Shown here: positions 44,481 to 52,964 of the stretch, piece after piece
Numbering within the stretch: the stretch's first letter is position 1
Layout: each line of letters starts with the position of its first letter
Assembly: GCF_947497025.1 (NCBI RefSeq)
Contig: NZ_CANMFC010000003.1
Span: 434,001 to 498,000, forward strand
From: an uncultured Kushneria sp.
GTDB taxonomy: Bacteria; Pseudomonadota; Gammaproteobacteria; Pseudomonadales; Halomonadaceae
Direction of reading: 5' to 3'
Length of the DNA stretch: 64,000 bases
Translations under genes and position numbers: made by a program
The notes under the pieces: generated by a model
Databases searched by the model: none
Seen by the model: the letters and a program-made list of their open reading frames with translations, nothing else
What the model was told of the DNA's origin: nothing

Positions 44481-46190
44481 GTGACAGACTTTAACAGCAT
44501 ATTCCTTATTGGCGGGTTACTGGTGGCCATGAGCATTCTGGCCAGCCGGGTATCCGCACGTATTGGCCTGCCGCTGCTTCCCCTGTTCCTTGGCATCGGC
44601 ATGCTGGCAGGCGTTGACGGCCTGGGGCTGATCAATTTCAGCGACTACAACCTGGCCTATCTGATCGGACAGCTGGCGCTGGCCATGATCCTGCTGGACG
44701 GCGGTCTTCGCACACGCATGAAGACCTTCAGGGTCGGTCTGCGACCGGCCCTGTCGCTGGCCACACTGGGCGTGTTTTTAACCAGCGGCCTGACCGGGCT
44801 GTTTGCGATGTGGGTCTTTGATCTCAATCTGTTTCAAGGACTGCTGGTCGGGGCCATCGTCGGATCAACCGATGCCGCGGCCGTATTTTCGATGCTCAGC
44901 GGGCAGGGCATTCGCCTCAACGAGCGTGTCGGTGCCACGCTTGAGATCGAGTCGGGTACCAACGATCCGATGGCGATCTTTCTGACCCTGATCCTGTCGC
45001 AGACCCTGGCCGGGTCCATCGACAGTGTCAGCGGTACATTGCTGATGTTTGTCGAACAGTTCGGCATTGGTGCGGTGGCAGGCATTGTCAGCGGCTGGCT
45101 GCTGGGACGCCTGTTACGCTGGCTGGATCTGGCGCCAGGGCTTTATTCACTGCTGGCTGCCGCCATGGGCTTTAGCGTTTTTGCCCTGACCAACATGCTG
45201 GGCGGCAGCGGTTTTCTGGCCATTTATCTGGCCGGTGTCCTGATCGGCAACATTCGTGGCAAGCATCTCGAATTCATTCTGCCCGTCCATGATGGCCTCG
45301 CCTGGCTGAGCCAGATCGGGCTTTTCCTGACGCTGGGCCTGCTGGTGACCCCCAGCGAAATGGTCGATTACGCCTGGTCCAGCGTCATGGTCGCCGTAGT
45401 CCTGATCTTTGTAGCGCGCCCACTGTCGGTACTGCTGAGCCTCAAGCCCTTTTTCGGCTTTCGCTGGCGAGAGCTGACCTTCATTTCATGGGTAGGGCTG
45501 CGGGGAGGGGTGCCGATTGTTCTGGCCATTTTCCCGGTCATCGCCGGGGTCGAAAACGCCTCGCTCTATTTCAACGTTGCCTTCTTCGTGGTGCTGATCT
45601 CTCTGATACTGCAGGGCACCACGATCGGCCATATGGCCCGCTGGCTCAGGGTCGAAATACCAGCAGAAACCGCGCCGGCTCGTCGTCGATTACTGGGCGT
45701 ATTGCCTGAAGATGATTACGAAATGTTTGTCTACAAGGTCGACAGCAAGCGCGTTGAAAATACCCCGTTGAGGATGCTGCGCTTTCCTTCCGGTGCGGTA
45801 GTGGCCGCCGTTTTCCGCGAACACGTCATGATTCATCCGACCGGCAGCACGCGCCTACAGGCAGGAGATGTGGCCTGCGTTATCGCCCGAACTCATGATC
45901 TCAACGCCATCAACCACCTTTTCAATGGCGATGCTGAACTCAAGCGCGAGCGAGACTTCTTCGGTGCTTTTGCCCTGTCAGGCGAAGCTTCGATGGGCGA
46001 TGTGGCCGATGCCTATGGTCTGACCCTGTCACGCTGGGAGCGCGAAGAAACGCTTGGCGCCTTTATTGCGCGTCGCGTTGGGGGCTACCCGGTAGTAGGC
46101 GATGATATCGACTGGCACGGCATTCACTGGGTCGTGCAGGATGTAGAGGGTAACAATGTGACGCGTGTGGGCCTGAGGCTACACGGTTAG
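44481..46190 (+). CDS. nhaP2: K+/H+ antiporter, NhaP2/CvrA type
   Basis: 569 aa. CPA1-type cation/proton antiporter with about 12-13 membrane helices; ALAMILLDGGLRTR, GAIVGSTDAAAVFSML (ion-binding Asp region) and ESGTNDPMAIFL are characteristic. A cytosolic C-terminal regulatory part follows: a TrkA-C (RCK-C) domain at about 405-490 and a transporter-associated domain to the end. Start is GTG 44481 with AAAGGAA upstream. Ions are inferred from the family; in a halophile it would help control internal K+. Confidence 0.92.
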   Translation: MTDFNSIFLIGGLLVAMSILASRVSARIGLPLLPLFLGIGMLAGVDGLGLINFSDYNLAYLIGQLALAMILLDGGLRTRMKTFRVGLRPALSLATLGVFLTSGLTGLFAMWVFDLNLFQGLLVGAIVGSTDAAAVFSMLSGQGIRLNERVGATLEIESGTNDPMAIFLTLILSQTLAGSIDSVSGTLLMFVEQFGIGAVAGIVSGWLLGRLLRWLDLAPGLYSLLAAAMGFSVFALTNMLGGSGFLAIYLAGVLIGNIRGKHLEFILPVHDGLAWLSQIGLFLTLGLLVTPSEMVDYAWSSVMVAVVLIFVARPLSVLLSLKPFFGFRWRELTFISWVGLRGGVPIVLAIFPVIAGVENASLYFNVAFFVVLISLILQGTTIGHMARWLRVEIPAETAPARRRLLGVLPEDDYEMFVYKVDSKRVENTPLRMLRFPSGAVVAAVFREHVMIHPTGSTRLQAGDVACVIARTHDLNAINHLFNGDAELKRERDFFGAFALSGEASMGDVADAYGLTLSRWEREETLGAFIARRVGGYPVVGDDIDWHGIHWVVQDVEGNNVTRVGLRLHG

Positions 46191-46207
46191 ATACGAGAAA
46201 CAAAAAA

Positions 46208-46229
46208 GCGCCCGCTGATCAGCGGGCGC
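46208..46229. terminator. Perfect 22-bp palindrome, bidirectional terminator
   Basis: The stretch is a perfect palindrome (GCGCCCGCTGA and its complement). On the minus strand it is followed by TTTTTT, giving a strong terminator for the 46250-46489 gene; on the plus strand CCTGCTTTT follows, serving the antiporter gene. Confidence 0.9.
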
Positions 46230-46249
46230 CCTGCTTTTCAGAGCACGCC

Positions 46250-46489
46250 TCAGTTCATGACGCGCCATTTGTTGTTTTTCTGCGAGGTCGGCGGCAGAGG
46301 CTCATCATCATGATCAAGCTGGATTCGCGTGGACTCGCTCAGCAGATCCCCCTGCGGCGTACACTCCTGAAATTCACCGGCGTAACCTGGACGATCACCT
46401 ACATCGTAAACCCCTGTAGGATTATCACCCTGATGCTCGCCTTCCCGGTCCATGTTGCCCTTGGTAAAACCACGTCCACTGTCGGCCAT
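46250..46489 (-). CDS. Hypothetical protein, 79 aa, hydrophilic
   Basis: Start ATG 46489 with GGGAGG 6 bases upstream and a strong terminator after the stop, so a real gene is likely. The product is Gly-, Asp- and Gln-rich in its first half (ADSGRGFTKGNMDREGEHQG) and has no hydrophobic segment; it may be partly disordered. A single Cys lies in QECTPQGD. I recognise no family. Confidence 0.7.
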   Translation of the reverse strand: MADSGRGFTKGNMDREGEHQGDNPTGVYDVGDRPGYAGEFQECTPQGDLLSESTRIQLDHDDEPLPPTSQKNNKWRVMN

Positions 46490-46603
46490 TTGAAACCTCC
46501 CTATCACCCAATAACCTGAAATGAGCCTAGGCAAGGCTGCATCACTCTGCAACCAGTTCCCCGATGCCATATCGCGAAAGCAGAAGGGCACAGAGCTATC
46601 TTG

Positions 46604-46870
46604 TTAGCGGACCGTGCTTCCAGATTCGCTCAGCTGACGAAACGCATGCACGGCACTGTCCTTCATTCCCTGCTGGCGATAACAGGCTTCAAGATTGATA
46701 AAGACTTCCAGCATGTCCTGATCAAGGTAAAGCTCATCTACCTTGTCATTTTTCTGCCAGAGCTCCAGACAGGCCGCGCCCGAGTCACAGGGCTGCTGAA
46801 TGACCTTGATCGGAAAATGTTCACGGGCAGCATTACAAGCTTGTTGTAAACGCACAAATGTCAAAACCAT
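46604..46870 (-). CDS. Hypothetical protein, 88 aa
   Basis: Acidic-amphipathic composition with helical, TPR-like character in the second half (MLEVFINLEACYRQQGMKDS). The start is uncertain: GAGG is only 2 bases before the ATG at 46870. The reverse-strand frame over the same bases is less protein-like. Downstream is the 79-aa gene, 114 bp later. No family recognised. Confidence 0.5.
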   Translation of the reverse strand: MVLTFVRLQQACNAAREHFPIKVIQQPCDSGAACLELWQKNDKVDELYLDQDMLEVFINLEACYRQQGMKDSAVHAFRQLSESGSTVR

Positions 46871-47022
46871 TGCCTCGGTATGGATGTTGATGGCTCAACA
46901 GTAAGTGCAGGTGTTTTGATTGTAAATTTTTGAGGGATAAAAGTTTACCGCGACGCAGAGCCTGACGTGTGATCAGATTTCGACACTTGGGGGTCCGTCT
47001 GCCAGAAAACATGCCGAAAACG

Positions 47023-47057
47023 AAAAAACCCTGCCGATCATTGATCGACAGGGTTTT
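47023..47057 (-). terminator. Terminator after tRNA-Ser
   Basis: On the minus strand AACCCTGTCGATCA pairs with a nearly perfect complement (one mismatch) and is followed by TTTTTT. It lies immediately after the tRNA gene. Confidence 0.85.
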
Positions 47058-47064
47058 GAAATAG

Positions 47065-47154
47065 TGGCGGAGGGACAGGGATTCGAACCCTGGAAGGGCG
47101 TTAACCCTTGCCGGTTTTCAAGACCGGTGCATTCAACCGCTCTGCCATCCCTCC
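47065..47154 (-). tRNA. tRNA-Ser (anticodon TGA)
   Basis: 90 nt with encoded CCA. Acceptor GGAGGGA/TCCCTCC, anticodon arm CCGGT-CTTGAAA-ACCGG giving TGA, a long variable arm (AAGGG..CCCTT) typical of serine tRNA, and T-arm CAGGG-TTCGAAT-CCCTG. Reads UCA and related codons. Confidence 0.97.
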
Positions 47155-47301
47155 GGCTTACGGCGATGCATCTTAACAGCCTGTCAGCAAAGGTCAAGGA
47201 GCTTAATTCAATCAAAAGGGTCATGACTTGCAGAGACGGCGTTTGAAGCTCATTCTTGGTTAAAATTCCACCATAATCAGACACAAGGCAGGGAGTGATC
47301 C

Positions 47302-47967
47302 ATGGTCGATAGAACCTATGGGGTCTCGCAGATCGGGACCAGAAGCGTTGAGTCACACAAGGTATTGCGCAATACCTACATGCTGCTTGCCATGACACTG
47401 CTGTTTTCGGCCGTCACCGCCGGGATCGCAATGTCGATGGGCATCCAGCGCATGAACATTTTTGTCTTTTTCATTGGCGCCTATGGGCTGATGTTTCTGG
47501 TCCACAAGACCGCCAATTCGGCAGCCGGGCTGCTGGCGACCTTCGCGTTTACAGGCTTTATGGGATTCACCCTTGGGCCGATACTTAGCGCCTACCTGAC
47601 ACTTTCCAACGGTCCGCAGCTGATCATGACTGCGCTGGGCATGACCGCAGTGACCTTTGCAGGGCTGTCGGCAGTGGCGCTGATTACCCGCAAGGACTTC
47701 AGCTTTTTAAGCAATTTCATCATGGCCGGCGCTATCGTGCTGATTCTGGCCATGGTAGTAGCGATGATCTTCAATATCTCCGGTCTGGCACTGGCGGTTT
47801 CGGCAGGCTTTGTCCTTTTTGCCTCGGCCGTAATCCTGTTTGAAACCAGTCAGGTGATCCATGGCGGTCAGGACAACTACATACTGGCCACCATCAGCCT
47901 CTATGTCGCCATCTACAATCTGTTTATCAGCCTGCTGTCGATTCTGGGTCTGACTTCCAGCGACTGA
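47302..47967 (+). CDS. yccA: Bax inhibitor-1/YccA family membrane protein
   Basis: 221 aa, seven hydrophobic helices. NTYMLLAMTLLFSAVTAG at the start, then GFMGFTLGPILSAYL and the C-terminal ETSQVIHGGQDNYILATISLYVAIYNLF, typical of YccA. In E. coli YccA is a substrate and modulator of the FtsH protease. Followed by an intrinsic terminator 31 bp after the stop. The tRNA-Ser gene is divergent upstream. Confidence 0.92.
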   Translation: MVDRTYGVSQIGTRSVESHKVLRNTYMLLAMTLLFSAVTAGIAMSMGIQRMNIFVFFIGAYGLMFLVHKTANSAAGLLATFAFTGFMGFTLGPILSAYLTLSNGPQLIMTALGMTAVTFAGLSAVALITRKDFSFLSNFIMAGAIVLILAMVVAMIFNISGLALAVSAGFVLFASAVILFETSQVIHGGQDNYILATISLYVAIYNLFISLLSILGLTSSD

Positions 47968-47998
47968 ACCAGTGCGACATCATGGTCTGTTAACATGG

Positions 47999-48024
47999 AA
48001 CCCTGCCTTCGGGCAGGGTTTTTT
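47999..48024 (+). terminator. Intrinsic terminator after yccA
   Basis: AACCCTGCC, loop TTC, GGGCAGGG and six T. Confidence 0.93.
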
Positions 48025-48056
48025 GGTTCCACGAGGCTTGTTTCAGGAGATATATC

Positions 48057-48464
48057 TTGGTCTCTCAAGGATTGACCTATGCCCTGATGGTGCAGGGGAC
48101 GCCCTACAGCCAGCAGGCGTCTCATAGCGCCCTACGGTTTGCCGAGGCGCTACCAGCGCAGGGGCATCGTGTGGCAACGGTCTTTTTCTATCACGATGGT
48201 GTTTATAATGCCGCCAGCATGATGACACCACCGCGGGATGAACCTCATCTTCTCGAGCGCTGGCGAGCGCTTCATCAGACGCAGCAATGCGAGCTTCTGG
48301 TCTGTGTGGCCTCGGCCGTGCGCCGCGGCCTGCTTGACGAAGGCGAAGCGCGCCGTCATGGGCATTCACATTCGACCCTTGAGGCGCCCTTTGAACTGAC
48401 GGGGCTGGGGCAGCTCATGCAGGCAGCACTTCATCACGACCGTTTGATTACCTTTGCTCCTTGA
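48057..48464 (+). CDS. tusD: Sulfurtransferase TusD
   Basis: 135 aa DsrE-family subunit of the TusBCD complex, which accepts persulfide sulfur from TusA and passes it to TusE for 2-thiolation of tRNA wobble uridine. The active Cys is Cys83 in LVCVASAVRRG. Start is TTG 48057, with AGGAG 7 bases upstream and family-typical N-terminus (LTYALMVQGTPYSQQ); the next ATG would remove the first strand. It heads tusDCBE. Confidence 0.92.
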   Translation: MVSQGLTYALMVQGTPYSQQASHSALRFAEALPAQGHRVATVFFYHDGVYNAASMMTPPRDEPHLLERWRALHQTQQCELLVCVASAVRRGLLDEGEARRHGHSHSTLEAPFELTGLGQLMQAALHHDRLITFAP

Positions 48465-48494
48465 AGCAGGCATTACGGACAGGGCAGTAACATC

Positions 48495-48848
48495 ATGGAT
48501 TCAAAAAGCATACTGGTGATCGTGCGCCACCCGCCGCATGGCTCAAGCTGGGTACGCGAAGGGCTTGAAACAGCACTGGTCGGGGCTGCATTGAGCCACC
48601 CGCCAACCATTCTTTTCAGCGGAGATGGTGTTCTGGCGCTGCTTTCACATCAGCAGCGAGGCGCACTGGGTCAGAAGGGCAGTGCTGCCATGCTTGAAGG
48701 GCTGTCATTCTATGACATCGAACCGCTCTGGTATGACCAGCGTTCGCTTGAAGACCGCGGCCTGGACGTCGATCAGCTGATGTCAGGGTGTCAGCAGGCC
48801 TGTATTGCTGACATGATTGCCCGGCACGACGTGGTCATGAGTTTTTAA
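48495..48848 (+). CDS. tusC: Sulfur relay protein TusC
   Basis: 117 aa DsrF-like structural subunit of TusBCD. N-terminal ILVIVRHPPHGSSWVREGLETAL and LFSGDGVLALLSHQ match the family. 30 bp after tusD. Confidence 0.92.
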   Translation: MDSKSILVIVRHPPHGSSWVREGLETALVGAALSHPPTILFSGDGVLALLSHQQRGALGQKGSAAMLEGLSFYDIEPLWYDQRSLEDRGLDVDQLMSGCQQACIADMIARHDVVMSF

Positions 48849-48879
48849 TACGCCATTTCCTTTATTGACGGGTATCACC

Positions 48880-49164
48880 ATGAGCACGCTTCATCTGATC
48901 AATCGCTCTCCCTTTAGCACCAATATTTTGCAGGAGCTTGCTGATGCCGTATCGCAGGGCGATCATGTGCTTCTGGTCGAGGATGGCGTCTACGCAGCAT
49001 CAGGTACGCTACTGCACGCCCTGCCCAAAGGCATTGAGCTATGGGCACTAGAGGAAGACTGTATGTCGCGCGGGGTTACATCCTCCGACACCTCAAAAAT
49101 GGTCGACATGGCAGGCTTTGTCGCCTTGACCGCCACAACGCATCGAACCGTCAGCTGGTTTTGA
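48880..49164 (+). CDS. tusB: Sulfur relay protein TusB
   Basis: 94 aa DsrH-like subunit of TusBCD: STLHLINRSPFS at the start and LVEDGVYAA in the middle. Start ATG 48880 matches the family N-terminus; an in-frame TTG at 48865 is possible but unnecessary. It ends with HRTVSWF, similar to the usual short C-terminus. Confidence 0.9.
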   Translation: MSTLHLINRSPFSTNILQELADAVSQGDHVLLVEDGVYAASGTLLHALPKGIELWALEEDCMSRGVTSSDTSKMVDMAGFVALTATTHRTVSWF

Positions 49165-49228
49165 CCCTCGGGTCAGCTTCGCTTTTTTATCGCCATAATC
49201 TTTTTCATTTTTCAAAGCGCCAGAACTC

Positions 49229-49579
49229 ATGACTCCGGACACGGACACCCTGACACTTGTTGATGGCACGATCATCGCGCTTGATAGCGACGGCCACCTG
49301 CAAAATCTTGAATGCTGGTCTTTTGAGGTGGCCGAGAAAATGGCCGAACACGAGGGGCGCATACTAACGCCCGAACACTGGGAAGTTATCGAGCTGCTGC
49401 GTGACTTTTACGCACGCTTCGAGATGGCCCCGGCCATGCGAGCACTGGTCAAGGCCACTCGCCAGCGGCTGGGTGAGCAGAAGGGCAGTTCGATTTATCT
49501 GATGTCGCTTTTCCCCGAAAGCCCGGCACGCGTGGCAGCACGCCTGGCCGGTCTGCCACGTCCTACCAACTGCCTTTAG
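49229..49579 (+). CDS. tusE: Sulfur relay protein TusE (DsrC family)
   Basis: 116 aa. DsrC-like fold with GRILTPEHWEVIELLRDFY and the penultimate Cys115 in PRPTNCL, the sulfur-carrying residue that interacts with the MnmA-tRNA complex. In E. coli tusE is separate from tusDCB; here it is the fourth gene of the cluster, 64 bp after tusB. No clear ribosome site before the ATG. Confidence 0.93.
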   Translation: MTPDTDTLTLVDGTIIALDSDGHLQNLECWSFEVAEKMAEHEGRILTPEHWEVIELLRDFYARFEMAPAMRALVKATRQRLGEQKGSSIYLMSLFPESPARVAARLAGLPRPTNCL

Positions 49580-49588
49580 GTCGATCGA

Positions 49589-50161
49589 TTGAATTTTCTT
49601 GCCCACGCCGAACTGGCGCGACACGGCAGCGACGTTTTCATGCTGGGTAATCTGGTGGCCGATGGCATCAAGGGACCGGCGAGAGCAGATACCGAACTGG
49701 CCAGGGGCGTACGGTTTCACCGTAAAATGGATGCCCTGATCGACCAGCACGAAACGACCCTGGCGCTCAAACAGCAATCACCCAGCGCGCAGCGACGTGT
49801 CTGCGGCATTGCGCTTGATATCGTCTGGGATCACTTTCTGGCCAGGCTGTATCACGATGAGCATTTGAACCAGCGCGTTTATGGCGTCCTGACCCGACAT
49901 GCCTCCATGATTCCCGAGCGACAGACGCGGCTTTTTGAGCATCTTTGCCGTGAAAACTGGTTAAAGGGCTATGAGGATTTTGGTTTCACCTGTCGCGCCA
50001 TCGCCGGAGTAGGGACGCGTCTCTCGGGCCCCAATCGGCTTGCCGAATTGACGCCCTGGCTGGAAAGGGAATATTCGCTGCTGGAAGACAGTTTTCACGA
50101 GATCTGGCCATGGATGCAGCGTGCGGCATGCGAACATGCCGCAAAATTAGCTGACCAGTAA
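49589..50161 (+). CDS. ACP phosphodiesterase homologue (AcpH/DUF479)
   Basis: 190 aa. The N-terminal MNFLAHAELARHG, FMLGNLVADGIKG and GVRFHRKMDALIDQH are the hallmarks of the AcpH family, which removes the phosphopantetheine arm from acyl carrier protein in E. coli. The start is TTG 49589 (AGG 9 bases upstream), supported by the conserved MNFLAH. It starts 9 bp after tusE, and its 3' end overlaps moeA tail to tail by 15 bp. Confidence 0.9.
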   Translation: MNFLAHAELARHGSDVFMLGNLVADGIKGPARADTELARGVRFHRKMDALIDQHETTLALKQQSPSAQRRVCGIALDIVWDHFLARLYHDEHLNQRVYGVLTRHASMIPERQTRLFEHLCRENWLKGYEDFGFTCRAIAGVGTRLSGPNRLAELTPWLEREYSLLEDSFHEIWPWMQRAACEHAAKLADQ

Positions 50162-51346
50162 AAGACACCTGACGCGCTCACCCAGCGTGATTTTCGAGTG
50201 GGCCTTGATCACGGCCAGTGCATTGGCGGTGACGCAGGAGCGCAGGATAGAGGAATCCTGGTCTTCAAACGCGTGCGCGCGGTAGCCATCGCCGTCCCAC
50301 TGGAGGGTGACGCGCATGTAGTGATCACGCCCGGCAGTTTCGGTCTCGAAATCCGCTTGAGCGGTGACCTCCGGCAGGGCGTGCATCTCTTTACAGCCCT
50401 GCAGGCCGCCCAGAAGCGGGCGCAAAAAAAGCCACGCGCCGACAAAGCTCGATACCGGATTGCCCGCCAGACCCACAAAGCGACACTGATCAATGTGCCC
50501 CAGCGCCAGCGGCTTGCCAGGGCGAATCGACAGACGCCAGAGATCCAGCTCGCCCAGCAATTCCAGTGCGCAACGGACATGGTCGGCATCCCCGACCGAG
50601 ACGCCACCGGTTGTCACGATGACATCCACCTGACGTGCGGCGCGCTCAAGTGCCTGCGTCATGGCTTCCAGCGTATCCGGCACCTGTTCGACCAGCGCCA
50701 GCTCGGCGCCAAAGCGCGGCAGGAGATCCATCAGCATGAACCGGTTGCCGTTATAGATCTGCCCGGGTGCCAGCGACTCCCCCGGCAGCTTCAACTCATC
50801 GCCGGTAAACAGCAGGGCCACTCTGGGTTTTTGATATACCGGCACCCGGTCAAACCCCTGGCCTGCCAGAAATCCCAGCGCGGCACTATTAAGCCGCGTG
50901 CCCTGAGATACCAGCTCTATACCGCTATTGATTTCTCGCCCCTTGAGGCGGACGCTGTTGCCCGCTTCAAGGCCGGCAGGAATAAAAACGCCGTCATCAC
51001 GAACGTCCACCTCCTCCTGCATGATGACGCTGTCGGCGCCTTCGGGCAGGGGCGCACCGGTGAAGATGCGAGCACAAGAGCCTTCTGCCAGTGGCTCGGC
51101 CTGCTGGCCGGCCATGATCCGCTGACTAACGGGCAGCACCCTGCCACTATCCGCGGCACGCAGGGCATAGCCATCCATCGCGCTGTTATCAAAGGGCGGC
51201 GTATCGTGTCGAGCATGAAGCGTCTGTGCCAGTACGCGATTACCAGCCAATTCGAGCGCTACCCATTCGCACGCCAGAGGTGCGAGCCCCTTCGAGAGCG
51301 AGTCGAGTGCTTCCTGCGGGGTATGCAGCCGACCGCTTTCAGCCAT
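50147..51346 (-). CDS. moeA: Molybdopterin molybdenumtransferase (MoeA)
   Basis: 399 aa. Inserts molybdate into adenylylated molybdopterin. MoeA signatures: PPFDNSAMDGYALRA, IFTGAPLPEGADSVIMQE, FTGDEL, NGNRFML, TTGGVSVGDADHV and GLAGNPVSSFV. GGAGG precedes ATG 51346, and the gene overlaps the moaB end by 8 bp. Confidence 0.96.
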   Translation of the reverse strand: MAESGRLHTPQEALDSLSKGLAPLACEWVALELAGNRVLAQTLHARHDTPPFDNSAMDGYALRAADSGRVLPVSQRIMAGQQAEPLAEGSCARIFTGAPLPEGADSVIMQEEVDVRDDGVFIPAGLEAGNSVRLKGREINSGIELVSQGTRLNSAALGFLAGQGFDRVPVYQKPRVALLFTGDELKLPGESLAPGQIYNGNRFMLMDLLPRFGAELALVEQVPDTLEAMTQALERAARQVDVIVTTGGVSVGDADHVRCALELLGELDLWRLSIRPGKPLALGHIDQCRFVGLAGNPVSSFVGAWLFLRPLLGGLQGCKEMHALPEVTAQADFETETAGRDHYMRVTLQWDGDGYRAHAFEDQDSSILRSCVTANALAVIKAHSKITLGERVRCLLLVS

Positions 51347-51860
51347 GCTGCCTCCGTCCAGGAATCACCAGATTGGCAAAATTGCAGGGCTTGTGTCGGC
51401 TATCGAGCTGTTCAGCAAGAATGCCGTCCCAGCCGGTACGACAGGCCCCGGTCGAGCCGGGCAGGCAGAATACGGCTGTATGGTTGGCGAAACCTGCCAG
51501 CGCACGGCTTTGTATGGTCGAACTGCCGACATCATCCTGCGAGAGCCGACGAAACATCTCGCCAAATCCTTCGATATGACTGTCGAACAAAACGCCAACG
51601 GCTTCGGGCGTGGAGTCGCGCCCGGTGAAGCCGGTGCCACCGGTGGTGATCACAATCTGTACCTGCGGGTCGGCAATCAGTCGCGCCACTTCTGCGCGGA
51701 TCTGATAGAGCTCATCGCGGATGATCTGTCGGAAAACGCAGCGGTGCCCGGCGCGCTCAAGTGACTCGATCAGCAAGGCACCAGAGCGGTCACTGCTTTC
51801 ATCGCGAGTGTCAGAGATGGTCAACACGGCAACATCAAGCGGCACGAAATCATCATTCAC
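51339..51860 (-). CDS. moaB: Molybdenum cofactor biosynthesis protein MoaB
   Basis: 173 aa MogA/MoaB-family molybdopterin adenylyltransferase-like protein. DVAVLTISDTRDESSDRSG at the N-terminus, VITTGGTGFTGRDSTPEAV and LPGSTGACRTGWDGILAEQL are diagnostic. Start is GTG 51860, which overlaps the preceding stop as GTGA. Operon order is the DUF1244 gene, moaB, moeA. Confidence 0.95.
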   Translation of the reverse strand: MNDDFVPLDVAVLTISDTRDESSDRSGALLIESLERAGHRCVFRQIIRDELYQIRAEVARLIADPQVQIVITTGGTGFTGRDSTPEAVGVLFDSHIEGFGEMFRRLSQDDVGSSTIQSRALAGFANHTAVFCLPGSTGACRTGWDGILAEQLDSRHKPCNFANLVIPGRRQHG

Positions 51861-52177
51861 GAGGAGGTTTTCTCCTTTGCTTTTTGACGTGCCTCAAGCG
51901 CCTTGAGCTGCTCCTCGGTGGCCGGCGGCTGGTGATGCGCCTTCCATTCGCTGTAGGGCATGCCATACACATGCTCGCGAGCGCTTTCCAGATCCAGTTC
52001 GACATGACGCTCTTCGGCCGCCGTCACCAGCCACTTGGAAAGGCAGTTGCGACAGAAATCGGCCAGAATCATCAGGTCAATGTTTTGTACGTCACGATTG
52101 TTATCGAGATGCTTGAGCAGACGACGAAAGGCAGCAGCCTCAAGCTCGGTTTGGGTCTGCTTGTCCAGCTGTTCCAT
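51857..52177 (-). CDS. DUF1244 family protein
   Basis: 106 aa. The segment AAAFRRLLKHLDNNRDVQNIDLMILADFCRNCLSKWL, through HVYGMPYSEWKAHHQ, is the DUF1244 domain; two Cys in CRNC may bind metal. Function unknown. ATG 52177 has AGGAG 6 bases upstream; the frame is open to 52276 without support. It overlaps the moaB start by 4 bp, suggesting co-regulation with molybdenum cofactor genes. Confidence 0.85.
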   Translation of the reverse strand: MEQLDKQTQTELEAAAFRRLLKHLDNNRDVQNIDLMILADFCRNCLSKWLVTAAEERHVELDLESAREHVYGMPYSEWKAHHQPPATEEQLKALEARQKAKEKTSS

Positions 52178-52288
52178 GTTCAGCTCCTGTAAGCGTCCTG
52201 AATGCCGAAAAAAGAGAATGATAAAGCAAGGGCAGGGATATTGTAGGCCCTCACCAAAGCTCGGAGTAGTTACCACGATACGCGCGTG

Positions 52289-52924
52289 TCAGGCGCGATC
52301 ACCCGGGGCGCATACCGACAGTACCAGGGCATCCTCTTCACTGATGGAGACCTTGGCGTGGCCCATGTCGCTATCGAAATAGAGGCTGTCGCCAGCCTCG
52401 AGTTGAAGAGGTTCATAGAATTCGCTATACAACAGGATCGAGCCTTCCAGTACCAATAAGAACTCTTCACCGCCATGACGGACCCAATCCGGAAATGCCT
52501 CGATGCTACGGGCGCGAACGATCGTCTTGAAAGGCGTCATGAGTTTTTGTGCCAGCTGCGCGGATAAGAGCTCATGCTCATAGGTGGGCGTTGGGTGCTG
52601 TTCTCCCTGACCACTGCGCGTCAGATCACGCCGCCCGGCATTGCAGGGCGCGCTGCGAGGACTTTTCAAAAGCTGGGGCATATCCAGCTCGAGTCCAATC
52701 ATCAGCTTTTGTACGACCACAAAACTGGGGGATACCAGATCGTTTTCAATCTTGGAAAGCGTTGAGCGCGCCACCCCGGTGCGACGACTGACCTCTTCGA
52801 GTGTCAACTGCTGGGCACGGCGAATTTCACGCAAACGCTCACCCAGCCGCAGGGGCTCGACAAAAGGTTTTTGCTTGCGGGCAACCGTCATGCCGGCCTC
52901 TGCTTTTGCGTCACGATCTGTCAT
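52289..52924 (-). CDS. XRE-family regulator with C-terminal cupin domain
   Basis: 211 aa. Helix-turn-helix at about 27-82 (LREIRRAQQLTLEEVSRRTGVARSTLSKIEN region) and a cupin_2 barrel at about 145-207 (GEEFLLVLEGSILL, EAGDSLYFDSDMGHAKVS). Such regulators (PuuR/SutR-like) sense small molecules in the cupin. The target is unknown; it lies upstream of the DUF1244-moaB-moeA genes on the same strand, 111 bp away. Confidence 0.9.
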   Translation of the reverse strand: MTDRDAKAEAGMTVARKQKPFVEPLRLGERLREIRRAQQLTLEEVSRRTGVARSTLSKIENDLVSPSFVVVQKLMIGLELDMPQLLKSPRSAPCNAGRRDLTRSGQGEQHPTPTYEHELLSAQLAQKLMTPFKTIVRARSIEAFPDWVRHGGEEFLLVLEGSILLYSEFYEPLQLEAGDSLYFDSDMGHAKVSISEEDALVLSVCAPGDRA

Positions 52925-52964
52925 CTTGCACGGATATCCTTGTCGGCGCCGACCGCTTGTAATG

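Noticed and set aside
50198-51628. 476-codon plus-strand open frame opposite moeA and moaB
   Set aside because: It is antisense to two unmistakable molybdenum cofactor genes, shows no family features, and is full of Arg, Gln and His as expected of a codon-bias shadow.
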